The translations under genes were made by a program, and so were the position numbers. Below, in pieces: positions 44,951 through 56,330 of a stretch of DNA of 64,000 bases. The DNA lies in the NCBI GenBank assembly GCA_026018925.1, contig JAKSZU010000029.1:12919863-12983862 (forward strand). The letters are read 5' to 3'. The stretch comes from Tupaia tana. Its lineage: Eukaryota; Chordata; Mammalia; Scandentia; Tupaiidae. The notes below the pieces were generated by a model that worked only from the letters and a program-made list of their open reading frames with translations, ran no database searches and was not told the DNA's origin. Position 1 is the first letter of the stretch. Each line of letters begins with the position of its first letter.

Positions 44951-45395
44951 TATTCAATGACTGCAGTAGGATATGTAGCCACAGCTAGGTGCTACTTTAT
45001 AGGATGCGTAAAGTAAGACTTGTGTTCATGGAAATGTGTGTATCACCTGTGTTTGCTATGAGGGTATTTGGATTGATTAGGGTCTTTGGTGATACAATAA
45101 AATGTGAGGAGAAAACAGTATAGAAAGCAAACATAGATACCAGAGACAGTGTGGGAGGAGAGTGGGAGATGGCAGAAGGTAAGAGATAGGGAATCAAGGA
45201 TGGGGGGAAAGCAAAACATACAGAAGACAAGAAATGGAAGATCATTTGCTGACAATAACATGTTTGTTGATGTGCTTGATTGAGACAATATATAGTGTAC
45301 TCTGGATGGAAAAATCTCATTTTGTATGCTGTAATGATGTTTAGTGAGTGAATGCAAATAAATAAATTGAAATAAAAATAAATAAATAAATAAAT
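44951..45395 (+). other. Half-LINE 3' region, second diverged copy
   Basis: 'agataccagagacagtgtgggaggag' and 'attttgtatgctgtaatgatg' repeat the order of motifs in the preceding segment, and it ends in (AAAT)n. It is either a second 5'-truncated element or a built-in duplication. Confidence 0.7.
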
Positions 45396-45419
45396 AAATT
45401 TTAAAAATTATTTATTTTC

Positions 45420-45682
45420 AGGACCAGCACTTGTCATAATGGCTATATCACTGGACTCCCATGTAGTTGACTCTGGTTCGAGTTCTGGACCCAGTGGCTT
45501 AAACTCACACTGGGCACATGTGCGTGTGTGCCCAAGATTCTGAGCGAAAAAATGGAGGAGAAGAGATTGTGGTGTGGCCATTCTCCCTAGGGAGTGATTT
45601 CTCGCTTTCTGTCTCTCTGTCTCTCTCTGTCTTTCTGGTGAGTGCATGAGCCCTATAGAAAAAACCTCTTCAAAAAAAAAAA
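45420..45682 (+). repeat. SINE-L, well preserved
   Basis: 'caggaccagcacttgtcataatggctatatcactgg', 'tggttcgagttctgg', 'gtgtgcccaagattctgag' and an A tail. Confidence 0.85.
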
Positions 45683-46128
45683 AATTTACTATTTATTGTG
45701 TTCGCCTATAAAGCATTTTACTTTTGTATAGTCAGAAATAATGTCTTTACTTCTGTATCTGGTTTATTTGTTTGTATTTTATCTTTCTTTTTTTTTTTTT
45801 TTTTTTTTTGAAGATCTATCTAAAGTTTAATCAGTTTCTTGAAGTTAAAAAAACTAGCCAGTGGTTACATTGATTCTCTGCATGGTTTTTATATCTGTTA
45901 TTTATATTCATTCTAATTGTAATGTCTTTGTGCTAGCTATTAGTGTACTTTGCCCTCTTTTTGGAGTGTCTTAATGTGTTAAATAGTGTTGATCACAGCA
46001 CCTGTCTTCTCAAGAAGTCATGTTTCTTAAGTAACATTAAAGATTTAAATGTACCTCTAAGCAAAATTTATGCAACATCCCAAATATTTTGGTATGCTCT
46101 GTTTCCAATTTTGTCTCAGGTATTCTTG
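45683..46128. other. Unassigned AT-rich stretch
   Basis: A T run at 45790-45810 is followed by sequence without a recognised repeat. No gene is visible. Confidence 0.4.
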
Positions 46129-46395
46129 TTAGTAATCCATCAAGTGGCATAATAGTTAAGGTGTTGGAATCCCACATGGTCCACTGCATTTGGAGTCCCA
46201 ATGTTCTGTACCAGGAGGAGTGGGAATCAGGTAGGTCATGTGTGTGTGGATACCCTAAATCCCCACAGAACAAAAGAGGAGAATGGATTACAATATGGCC
46301 ATCCACCTGCAAGGTGCTTTCTCACTTTCCCTATTACTGTCTCTCTCTGTCTCCTACCAGTACAGTCTATGTCAAAGACTTTTTTAAAAAAAAGA
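46129..46395 (+). repeat. SINE-L, diverged
   Basis: 'atcaagtggcataatagttaaggtgttgg' and a tail 'tatgtcaaagactttttt'. Confidence 0.65.
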
Positions 46396-46484
46396 GTTAT
46401 TATTTAAGTCAAAATATGCATATGTATAAAGCTGTTTTGCTTAACAAATATAGCCATATAACTTGCCGTTATTAAATCTTTGGT

Positions 46485-46665
46485 GGGCCAGCAGGTGGCA
46501 TAAAGGTTAAGGTGCCAAACTCCCACATGGCCTACTGTGGTTCAAGTCCTAGACTTGATAGGTTGCTTTCTTACCTTCCCCCACTGGTCTGTCTCTGGTG
46601 ACTATAGCAAATTAAAATAATAATAGCAAATTAAATTAAAGTGATAATTTAAAAAAAAAAAACTT
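46485..46665 (+). repeat. SINE-S
   Basis: 'gggccagcaggtggcataaaggttaaggtg', 'tggttcaagtcc', 'gttgctttcttaccttccc' and an A-rich tail. Confidence 0.8.
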
Positions 46666-47065
46666 CAGAATAGTCCCAACTAAAGGTACTGAAATTTCCT
46701 AACTACAGATGAGAAGATTATTTAAATTTGTAAGATTAACAATAGACACTTCACTGAGCTTCACAGGCACAGGAACTTTATACACTGCTGCACAATTCTG
46801 GAAGCCATATAGGAAAGCTCTGGGTACCTTTCTTTTTTTCTCATAAAAAAATAAATATAAATTTTAAAAGAACATCAGCAAGTAGGTACAGTCATCATAA
46901 GTTATCTCCTGTGTACCACTGAGGAATCTGCTAATCTCTATTAAAGCCACAAGGTCATATTATGTGGTCTGCAGCCTTACTTTATATTATGAGCACTACC
47001 CTACAGGCAACATATTTCAAGAGTCTTCACAGGGCATGTTTTATAAAAATAACTGATGCATATGT
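46666..47065. other. Unassigned stretch
   Basis: No gene or clear repeat. The centre ('cacaggcacaggaactttatacactg') may be an ancient L1 remnant. Confidence 0.35.
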
Positions 47066-47084
47066 ATTATGTATATTTACAGGA

Positions 47085-47375
47085 TTCATTGTGATTGTTC
47101 AATACATAAATACAATGTGTGATGATCAAATCAGTTTAATTGCATATGGACCCCTCAAATATTTATGATTTGTGTTGGAAACATTATAAATTGTTTTACA
47201 TTTTTGAGGTAGACAGCAAATTATTGTTGTCTACATTCACCATAGTACTTTATGGAATATAAGAGTACATTCCACCCATTTCACTATAATTTTGTAGCTT
47301 TACCCATCCTTGTCCTATGTTCCCCTTTCTCTCATTATTCCCACCCTCTAGGCACTAGCTAACCCACAATTTCTT
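47085..47375. repeat. Ancient L1 3'-UTR remnant
   Basis: 'ttcaatacataaatacaatgtgtgatgatcaaatcag' (pattern split here) and 'catagtactttatgg' resemble the 3' UTR of old mammalian L1M subfamilies. Matched from memory. Confidence 0.5.
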
Positions 47376-47394
47376 GTTTTTGTTTGTTTGTTTT

Positions 47395-47592
47395 TTGTCA
47401 TTTAGGTTTTTGAGATAGGGCATGTGCATTTGCCAGAGAGAGAGAGATGAGACACAAAGAGAGGGAAAGTGAGAAATCACCTTTCAGGGAGGATTGACAG
47501 CATGATTTTCAAGCTGCCAGGTCTGAGTCTGGAACTGTAATTGGCCTGGCAGGATTCCAGCATCTTAACCACCATGCCACCTGCTGGCCCTG
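47395..47592 (-). repeat. SINE-S/L hybrid, reverse
   Basis: 'aggtttttgagatagggcatgtgcatttgcc', 'gaaatcacctttcaggg' and then 'aagctgccaggtctg..cacctgctggccc'. Confidence 0.65.
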
Positions 47593-47930
47593 TAACCTAT
47601 TGTTTTTACTCAATACATTCTAGCCTTCACATGTAAGTAACACCTGTAATATTTGTCTTTGTGTGCCTGGTTTTGCAGTTGTAGTGGAAATAATCCTAAA
47701 ATGTAAATAAAACCACAAAAGGCACTGAATGACCAAGGCAATAAATAGAAAAAGAAACACAACAAACAAAGAAAAGCTAGCAGAATTACACTAGCAGCCT
47801 TTAAATACACGACAAACTCTATGAACAAAAAAAGTTTGGCAAAATTTTTTTTAATAAAAAACAGATACATAGTCCAATGTAACAGAAAAGAAAAATTGGA
47901 AATAGCTCCACTTTTTACACTCAATTGATT
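47593..47930. other. Unassigned stretch
   Basis: AT-rich DNA with no recognised gene. The minus-strand open frame here has no domain I recognise. Confidence 0.35.
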
Positions 47931-47934
47931 GTTT

Positions 47935-48095
47935 TTAGAATTATTTTAATTTTATTTATTATTTATTTTTAATTTGACCAAAAAGAGTCAAAAAGAGAGG
48001 GAAAGTGGGAAAGCAAGCCACCAGATCTTGGACTCAAACTGTGGTAGACCATGTAGGGGCACAATGCTGTCAACCAACATTTGCCAGCCACTGGT
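47935..48095 (-). repeat. SINE-S, reverse
   Basis: 'ttttatttattatttatttttaatttgacc', 'gaaagcaagccaccagatcttgg' and a head complement ending 'gccagccactgg'. Confidence 0.7.
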
Positions 48096-48189
48096 TTTCA
48101 ACAATTATGCCAGGACCATAGACTGGAGGAGAAACAGTACTCCAACACAGTGCTAAAAATAGTCAATATCTATGTCAGAAAGAACAGAT

Positions 48190-48685
48190 TACAAACTTAA
48201 ATGTATGACACAAAACAAGACTATGGAAGAAAAAAATAGAGAAAATGTCTCAGGTATTGGTCTGAGTGAAGATTTGTTGAAGAAGACCTGAAAATCAGAC
48301 AACAAAAGCAAAAAAAGACAACTGATAGTATAGCAAACTGAAATGGTTCTGCACAGGAATTAATCAACAGGAAGAAGAGACACACTGTAGGAGAGCGTAA
48401 AAGTACTTTTGATATATTCACCTAATGAAGGATTAAAATATTCAGAGTATATAAGAAACTCAATAAACTCAAAGGAAAAAACAAATCTGTTTACAAAATT
48501 AAGTGAAGACAGAAGTCAACATTTCTAAAGAAGACACACAATGGATAGATATGTAAAAAAAAAAATACTCACCATCACTAATTACCAATAAACTATAAAT
48601 CAAAGCTACAGTGAAGTTTCACTTTACCCCCATTAGAATGGTCATTTTTTTATGAGACAAAAAATAATGAATGTGAAGTGATAAA
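48190..48685 (+). mobile_element. Ancient L1 ORF2 remnant
   Basis: 'actatggaagaaaa', 'gaagacacacaatgg', 'ctataaatcaaagctacagtg' and 'acccccattagaatgg' follow, in order, the end of L1 ORF2. Frames are destroyed. Confidence 0.6.
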
Positions 48686-49589
48686 ACATGACACACTGTC
48701 AATGAGTCACATAGTAAGGTGTAGAATTCACATCTCAAGATCTCCCGGAGTATACTTGGCATATTTGTACCCACAATCTGGGGCTGGCTGTAACTGAAGG
48801 TGTCTCAATAATGTGTTGAGACAGTGGCAGCAGTGTTTGTTTCTCTGTCTATGCCTCTCTCTCCCCTTTTCTCTGTCTCTTTCACTCATAAAAAACTTCG
48901 AAACAGGTTTTTTATTTTTTTATTTATTTATTTTTTAAATGAGAGAGTTACAATACAGCAGAAAGTTCTGTGAGGGTCCCTTGAGCATGAAACAATTTCT
49001 CCTGCCATTGATGTGAAATTGGTGTGAAGGAGTGGGACTGTACTCCACCTGAAGATTAGCAAAGGCCTGAGAGACTTGGGAGGCCAGGGAGGCTTGGGAA
49101 GAATGCCTGAGCTAGACATTAGACTTGAGTATCTCACAGGTCCCAAGTCTCCTTCAGAGGCTGGAGTATCATTTGGCAGAAAAAGAAGCCCTAGAAGGCG
49201 TCTCTGGGCTGGCTGCAGGACCAACCAACCTGGTCCTGTCACTCATCTTTTGACCCTTTCCCACTAGCCTTTGGACTCTTTGAATTTTGGTGATTTGAAT
49301 AGTGCGTGGCACGATTTCCTTTTTTCATTTTGTTTTTCTTTGCTCTTGGGGTGTTGCTTATTTGATCAGTTGAAGGCTCACAACTCCTTAGAAACAGCGA
49401 GGACTTTGAGCCATCCAGGGCTAGTGGCAATAGTGAATAGAAATTGTGAACAACAGGTAGGCCAACCATAAGAGAAATCATCAATTTTCTAAGTGTACAA
49501 CTTTTAACAATCAAAGATACCTTAAATAATTTAGGAAGAAACATATAGATTACCTGATGACTAGGAACAATCGCAGAGGCTCAAGAAAT

Positions 49590-50668
49590 ATGAGCAACCA
49601 ACAAAAGGCCTCTCCCTCAAGGGAAATCATCAAGCCTACATCACTCACAGTCAATACAATGGACGTCGTGGACATGTTGATAAGGAATTCAGAATATTTG
49701 TAGTGACCAAACTAACTGAGATGGAAGAGAAAAGAGACAAGGAGCTTCAGGAGATGAGGAAGTCCTTTAATGACTTGAAAGAAGAAATGGATACCTTAAA
49801 CAAGAACCAGATGGAACTTTTAGGATTGAAGAATGTGATACAGGAAATCAAAACCTCCCTAGAAAGTATTAAAAGTAGGTTAGACCAGGCAGAATATCGA
49901 CTCTCTAACGCAGAAGATCGAATCTCTAATGTAGAAGACAAAGCATATGACCTAGAAAAAAGTATCAAGAAGACTGAGAAAACAACCATGAAAAATGAGG
50001 ACAATATACGGGGAATACTGGATACCATCAAGCGCCCCAACATCTGGATAATTGGTATTCCAGAAGAGGAAGAAAATAATAAGGGCCTAGATAATTTATT
50101 CCATGAGATCCTGGAAGAAAACTTTCCAACCCTAGAAAGGCATTCAAATATACAGACCCAAGAAATACATAAGACCCCGAGTAGAATCAACACAAGAAGA
50201 TCCTCTCCAAGGCACATCATAGCCAGACTGGCAAAAACAACAGACAAAGACAAGATACTAAAGTTGGCAAGAGGGAAACGCCAAGTTACTTACGAAGGTC
50301 ACCCCATCAGGCTGACATCGGACCTCTTGGCAGAAACAATGCAGGCAAGGAAAGAATGGGGAAGTATAGTCAAAGTGTTGAGTGAAAAACAATTTCAACC
50401 AAGAATACTATACCCGGCAAAATTATCTTTCATACAGGAAAAAAAGATAAAAATATTCTTGAATAAACAAAATTTGAAGGAATTTACCAACTCCAGACCA
50501 GCTCTTCAAGAGGTTCTAAAGGGAGTACTATACCAGGAAAACGAAAAAATCAGAGACAGTTATACGAGAACAAAAAGCAACCAAGAAAATGGCTCACTTA
50601 ATGATAGGATCCGGTACGGAAATATCAATAATTACATTGAATGTCAATGGATTAAACTCTCCAGTTAA
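49590..50668 (+). pseudogene. Type-Y L1 ORF1, frameshifted
   Basis: Starts at ATG 49590. A two-base loss near 49677 moves the frame, which then runs open to 50668 with coiled coil ('SLESIKSRLDQAEYRLSNAE'), RRM ('PNIWIIGIPEEEENNKG') and C-terminal domain ('QFQPRILYPAKLSF'). The usual stop after 'YQEN' is missing, so the frame overruns the ORF2 start by 80 bp. Confidence 0.9.
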
Positions 50669-53600
50669 GAGACATAGACTGGCTGAAAGGATAAGAAAAC
50701 AGAAAACCTCTATCTGTTGCCTACAAGAAACTCACCTTATAGAAAAAGACATACATAGACTAAAAGTCAAGGGCTGGAAAAAGACACTCCATGCAAATGG
50801 AAATCAAAAAAGTCTGGAGTAGCAATATTAATCTCAGACAAAATAGATTTCAAGACAAAGACTGTAAGAAGAGATAAAGAAGGGCATTATATAATAGTAA
50901 ATGGGGTAATCCAGCAAGAAGACATAACCCTTATAAATATCTACGCACCCAACTCAGGTGCGCCTAAATATGTGAAGGAAAGACTGCTGGAGCTAAAAGG
51001 AGAGATAGGGAGAAATATTATAATTGTTGGAGATCTCAACATCCCACTATCTCCTATGGACAGATCTTCTAGACAGAAAATAAATAGAGAGATACAGGAC
51101 TTAAATGATACTATAAGTCGAATGGGCTTGACAGATATCTATAGAACTTTCCACCCTACATCCACAACATATACATTTTTCTCACCCCAACATGGAACCT
51201 TATCAAGGATAGATCATATATTAGGACACAAATCAAGCCTTTACAGATTCAAAGGCATAGAAACTGTTCCCAGCGTCTTCTCTGACCATGATGGAATTAA
51301 ACTCAAGATTAATTTCAAGAAACAATGCCAAAAATACACGAACACATGGAAACTGAACAACCTACTTCTGAATGACTTCTTCACTACTGAAGAAATTAAG
51401 GCTGAAAAAAAAATTATGAAAACAAATGATAATGAGTACACAAGTGTCCAGAATCTATGGGACACAGCAAAAGCTGTCATAAGAGGGAAATTCATAGCAA
51501 TTAGTGCACATAAGAAAAGGATGGAAAGATGGCAGGTAGATAACTTATCATCATGCCTCAGAGAATTGGAAAAACAACAACAAGAAAACCCCCAAAATGC
51601 CAGGCGAAAAGAAATAATAAAGGTTCGAGCAGAAATAAATGAAATAGAAACTAAACGAACCATACAGAAAATAAATGAAAGCAAAAGCTGGTTCTTTGAA
51701 AAGATTAACAAGATCGACACACCATTGGCTAGACTGATCAAGAAGAATAAAGAAAGAAACCAGATTAATCAAATATGTGATGAAACAGGCAATATTACCA
51801 CAGACATAGCAGAAATACAAAATATCATTAGAGGATACTATGAGCAACTTTACGCCAACAAACAAGATAACCTGGGGGAGATGGCCAAATTCCTGGATGC
51901 ATATAATCTACCAAGATTGGATCAGGAAGACATAGAGAACCTGAATAGACCTATAACAAGCCAGGAGATTGAATCAGTAATAAATAACCTCCCAACAAAG
52001 AAAAGCCCAGGTCCAGATAACTTCACTTGTGAATTCTACAAAACTTTTAAGGAAGAGTTAATCCCTATCCTACTAAAATTATTTCTAAAGATTCAAAAGG
52101 AAGGAAACCTTCCAAATTCATTTTATGAAGCATCCATCATCCTCATCCCCAAAACATATAAGGACATGACAAAAAAGGAAAACTATAGACCAATATCATT
52201 GATGAATATAGATGCAAAATTCTCAACAAGATACTCACAAATCATATCCAACAACTTATAACAAAGATCATTCATCATGACCAGGTAGGCTTTATACCAG
52301 GGATGCAAGGTTGGTTCAATATACGCAAGACCATAAATGTAATACACCACATTAACAGAAAGAAATATAAAAACCATATGATCATCTCAATTGATGCGGA
52401 GAAAGCATTTGATAAAATACAACATCCTTTTATGATTAAGACTCTCAGTAAGATTGGTATAGAAGGGTCATTTCTGAACACAATAAAAGCAATCTATGAA
52501 AAACCTACAGCTAACATTATACTGAATGGGGAAAAGCTGAAAGCTTTTTCTATGAAAACAGGTACTAGGCAAGGCTGCCCACTTTCTCCACTGCTCTTTA
52601 ATATAGTACTGGAAGACTTAGCTATTGCAATCAGAGAAGAGAACAGTATTAATGGCATTTGAATAGGCAAAGAAGAGTTGAAAATATCTTTATTTGCAGA
52701 TGACATGATGGTATACTTAGAAGACCCAAAGGTATCCATGAAAAAACTGCTTGAAGTAATAAGTGAATACAGTCAGATGGCAGGATACAAAATCAATATC
52801 CAAAAATCTATAGCATTTCTATTTATGAACAACAAGTTGAACGAAGCAGAGCTGAAGAAAAGAATCCCTTTCACCGTAGCTACAAGGTGTATAAGATACC
52901 TAGGGATAAAACTAACTAAGAAAGTCAAAGACCTTTATAAAGAAAACTACAAAATTCTTAAAAAAGATATTGAAAGTAACATAAAAAAGTGGAAGGACAT
53001 CCCATGCTCCTGGATTGGAAGAACTAACATAATCAAAATGGCAATTCTACCCAAATTAATCTACATGTTTAATGCAATTCCAATCAAAATACCAGAAATA
53101 TTCTTCACATATATAGAAAAGACAATCATAGAATTTGTCTGGAATCATAAAAGACCTCGTATTGCAAAAGCAATCCTGTGCAAGAAGAATGGAGTAGGAG
53201 GCATATCACTCCCTGATCCCAAGATATACTATAAGGCTGTGGTCATCAAAACTGCATGGTATTGGCATAAAAACAGACATGTGGACCAATGGAAGAGAAT
53301 AGAGACCCCAGAAATAACCCCCAAAGCTTACAGCCAACTGATCTTTGACAAAGGATATCAGTCAATCCATTGGGAAAAGGAAAACATCTTTAGTAAATGG
53401 TGCTGGAAAAACTGGGTATCCACATGCAGAAAGATGAAACTGAATCCCCATCTTTCACCATTAACAACAGTCAACCCAAAATGGATCAAAGATCTGAACC
53501 TAAGACCTCAAACAATAAAACTGCTGGTGGAAAATGCTGGGGAAACTCTGGGGGACATTGGAGTAGGCAAAGACTTCTTAAATAAGACCCCCAAAACACA

Positions 53601-54470
53601 GGCAATAATCCCTAAAATAGACAAGTGGGACTATATTAGACTAAGAAGTTTCTGCGCAGCAAAGGACACAGTAACAAGTGTGTACCGACAATCCTCAGAA
53701 TGGGAAAATATTTTTGTTAAATATGCCTCAAACAAGGGACTGATAACCAGAATACATAGGGAACTCAAGTGCCTTATGTGAAAGAAAAAATGATTAACCC
53801 AATTAAAAGATGAGGAAATGAGCTGAACAAAAATCTCTCTAAGGAAGACATACGATCAGCCAAGATGCATATGAGGAAATGCTCAACATCCCTCATCATA
53901 AGGGAGATGCAGTTAAAAACCACAATGAGATACCACCTAACCCCTGTCAGAATGGCAAAGATTAAGAATATAAAATGTGATAAATGTTGGCGGTGATATG
54001 GTGAAAAGGGAACCCTCCTACACTGTTGGTGGGAATGTAAACTAGTTCAACCACTGTGGAGAACAAAATGGAGGTTCCTCAAAGATCTACAAATAGAACT
54101 ACCATTTGATCCTGCAATCCCACTTCTGGGTATCTATCCAAAGGACAGGAAAACGCTCAGTCGGAAAAGTGCTTGCACATCAATGTTTATTGCAGCATTA
54201 TTGGTTGCAAGACATGGAACCAACCTAAATGTCCACAAACTGATGAATGGATTGGAAAAGTGTGGTATTTATACTCTATGGAATACTACTCAGCCATAAA
54301 AAATAACAAGACCCTGGCATTTGATAGAAAGTGGTCAGATATGGAGGATCTATTGCTGAGTGAGGTAAGCCAGGCTATGAAAGAAAGATATTGTATGTAT
54401 CCACTCAATATATACCGACTATCCGCACTCTATGGTAGAGAGCATAAAATTGGAGGACATAAAAGCAGTG
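50589..54470 (+). pseudogene. Type-Y L1 ORF2, disrupted
   Basis: Pieces 50589-50822, 50972-52261, 52303-52662, 52678-53781 and 54173-54481 align in order to ORF2. They carry the endonuclease motifs 'LQETHL', 'VGDLNI' and 'SDHDGI' and the RT motif '[12 protein letters not shown]' (about 52684). Frameshifts lie near 50815 and 52235. TGA near 52660 sits where Arg is expected, and further stops occur after 53781. Confidence 0.92.
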
Positions 54471-54904
54471 AAGGTACTTAGTGAGAATAGGACAGTGTGG
54501 AATGGGGGAGGTGAAGAGAAGAGGATAGAGAAAGATAGCAAGAGAACAACAGAGAGGCAGGACGTTAGTGAGAAACAGATATGACTTATTAACTGTAGGT
54601 AACTCCATGTATAGTATTCTCAACTGGATTGGTCTGAGAAGTATTTCATGATGGGCAAAGTCTTTTTACAAGCAAAATGAGAAATAGTGATTGTTTTTTA
54701 AAAAATAATTAGAATAATAATAATAATGATTGGGGAAAACAGAAAAGATATTGAATGTTGAAGCAGGGAGATTAATGTCTCTGTATTGACTGACATGCAT
54801 GGCATTCCCTTTTGAAAAAGCGTTGTAATACACTGTAAAGTTATATGTAATTCAATGTAATATAAAGAAGATTATGATGATAATAAAAAAATCACCATAT
54901 ATAA

Positions 54905-55072
54905 ACCAAGTAGAATGGGCACACCTCAATCCCTTCTCCATTCTCGTCTCAGGGTTCTGGACATGCATGCATGTGTCTGACATAATTTTTAAGCTTCTGG
55001 GATCAGAACTCATACCATGGTCAGTCAAGTAGGAATCCAGTGCCTTAACCACTATCCCACCTGCTGGCTCCT
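54905..55072 (-). repeat. SINE fragment shared by V2R copies
   Basis: Counterpart of the copy at 24385: 'ccttctccattctcgtctcaggg' and end 'cacctgctggctcc'. Confidence 0.75.
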
Positions 55073-55379
55073 CAATAGTATCTTTTAAAGCATGGTACAG
55101 AAAGTTTCCTTTAAAGCTTCAAAATATATATGGAAAATGTGGCCATGAGGGTTTGCAGTAGTTTAGGAATATTAGGTTCAAATCTGTATATAACAAGGAC
55201 AAGTAAGAATTTATATCCAAAGAGAACGATGAAAGTAACTGGATAGAAAATAAATAAGTGGGAAAAGTACAGGTAATAGAGATGCTGCTCAAATGCATTA
55301 GCATGTATTATACACAAATGTGCAGATAGGACTGGGAGAACTTTCAGAAGTCTGATTACAGTTTTATAAAGCAGCGGCT

Positions 55380-55631
55380 GCAAACAGCAGACGGTGTAAT
55401 GGCTATTTTGCTGAACTCCCATGTAATCGACTGCAGTTCGAGTCCCGGACCTGGTGGTTTAAACTCATATCAGGCACGTGTGCATGTGTGCCCAGGACCC
55501 CAAGAGGAGAATGAAGGAGAAGGGATTGCAGCATGGCCATCCCCTCTGGGGATGACTTCTCACTTTCTGTCTCTCTGGCTTTCTGGCTAGTGCATGTGCC
55601 CTATAGCAAAAACCTCTCCAAAGAATAATAA
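55380..55631 (+). repeat. SINE-L, well preserved
   Basis: 'caaacagcagacggtgtaatgg', B box 'cagttcgagtccc', 'gcaaaaacctctcc'. Flanked by 'ataaagcag' at about 55367 and 55632. Absent at the paralogous site in copy A. Confidence 0.88.
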
Positions 55632-55639
55632 AAAATAAA

Positions 55640-55860
55640 GCAGGGGCCAACAGGTGGCAGAGTGTTCAAAGCACTGTACTCCCATGTGGTCACCATTCCA
55701 GTCACAGGCCCAGTGGCTTGAAACTCCCTCTTCGTGCTTCAGTGACTTGTTTCTGTATGATTTTAGCCCAGCCAATGGGGAATCTTAGATTTTTCTGAAA
55801 CTAGTAATGGGGCCGTAGTGAACATTTACCAGACCACAGAAAGCAAAACAACAGTAACTC
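55640..55860 (+). repeat. SINE-C
   Basis: 'ggggccaacaggtggcagagtg', 'cttgaaactccctcttcgtgc' and 'cagaccacagaaagcaaaac'. Paralogue of 25127. Confidence 0.6.
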
Positions 55861-55914
55861 CAATATGCAGAGCTCATTTCCTATGTACCTAGAATGGGGT
55901 CTAACTCCTAACTC

Positions 55915-56155
55915 AGCATGGAGGTTAAGGCAGTTGGATTCCACAAGACTATGTGGTTTGAGACCTGAATTGAGTGGCTTGAAAAACATGTCAGGTGGGT
56001 GTGCCTGCATGCTTAATTATCCCAAGAGCAGAATGGAGGAGAAGGGATTGTGGCATGATCATTCCCCAAAGTGCTAATATTTCCCTTTTTTTTCCTCTCT
56101 CCCTTTCTGTTTCACTGTGGTGAGTGCACACACGCTGTAGCAAAATTAAAAAAGA
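55915..56155 (+). repeat. SINE-L, diverged
   Basis: 'catggaggttaaggcagttgg' to 'gtagcaaaattaaaaaag'. Paralogue of 25405. Confidence 0.7.
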
Positions 56156-56330
56156 AAAAAGTAACAAGAAAACGTAAGAACAAACTCAAAAGAAGTAGAG
56201 ATCTGATTGTATAAAATTTTTAGTTTAACATGGTTAATTAACTAATCAGAAAACCAGCAGATGCGTAGCAGTTATGTCACTGGACTTCCATATGACAAAC
56301 TGCAGTTCAAATCCTGGACATGGTGTCTTT

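Larger units (their letters stand above)
42507..45395 (+). mobile_element. HAL1-like ORF1-only half-LINE
   Basis: The order is a 5' UTR with three repeats (42507-43330), an ORF1 (43378-44370) and then directly a non-coding 3' region. No ORF2 sequence follows, and no deletion scar is visible. Half-L1 (HAL1) elements with only ORF1 are known in several mammals and depend on L1 ORF2p supplied in trans. The 3'-UTR motif occurs twice (44371-44950 and 44951-45395). AT-rich near-repeats flank 42507 and 45395 ('aataaatttaaaaaatg' and 'aataaattttaaaaatta'), which would make the whole interval one insertion. This pairing is weak. Confidence 0.75.
48930..54889 (+). mobile_element. Full-length but decayed L1 (type Y), plus strand
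   Basis: A GC-richer 5' UTR (about 48930-49589), ORF1 (49590-50668), ORF2 (50589 to about 54460) and a type-Y 3' UTR ending in A at 54889. ORF1 and ORF2 each carry frameshifts or stops. The 5' boundary is uncertain. The 3' flank ('caccatatataaacc') is V2R-locus DNA, so the element was inserted in the second V2R copy. Confidence 0.9.
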
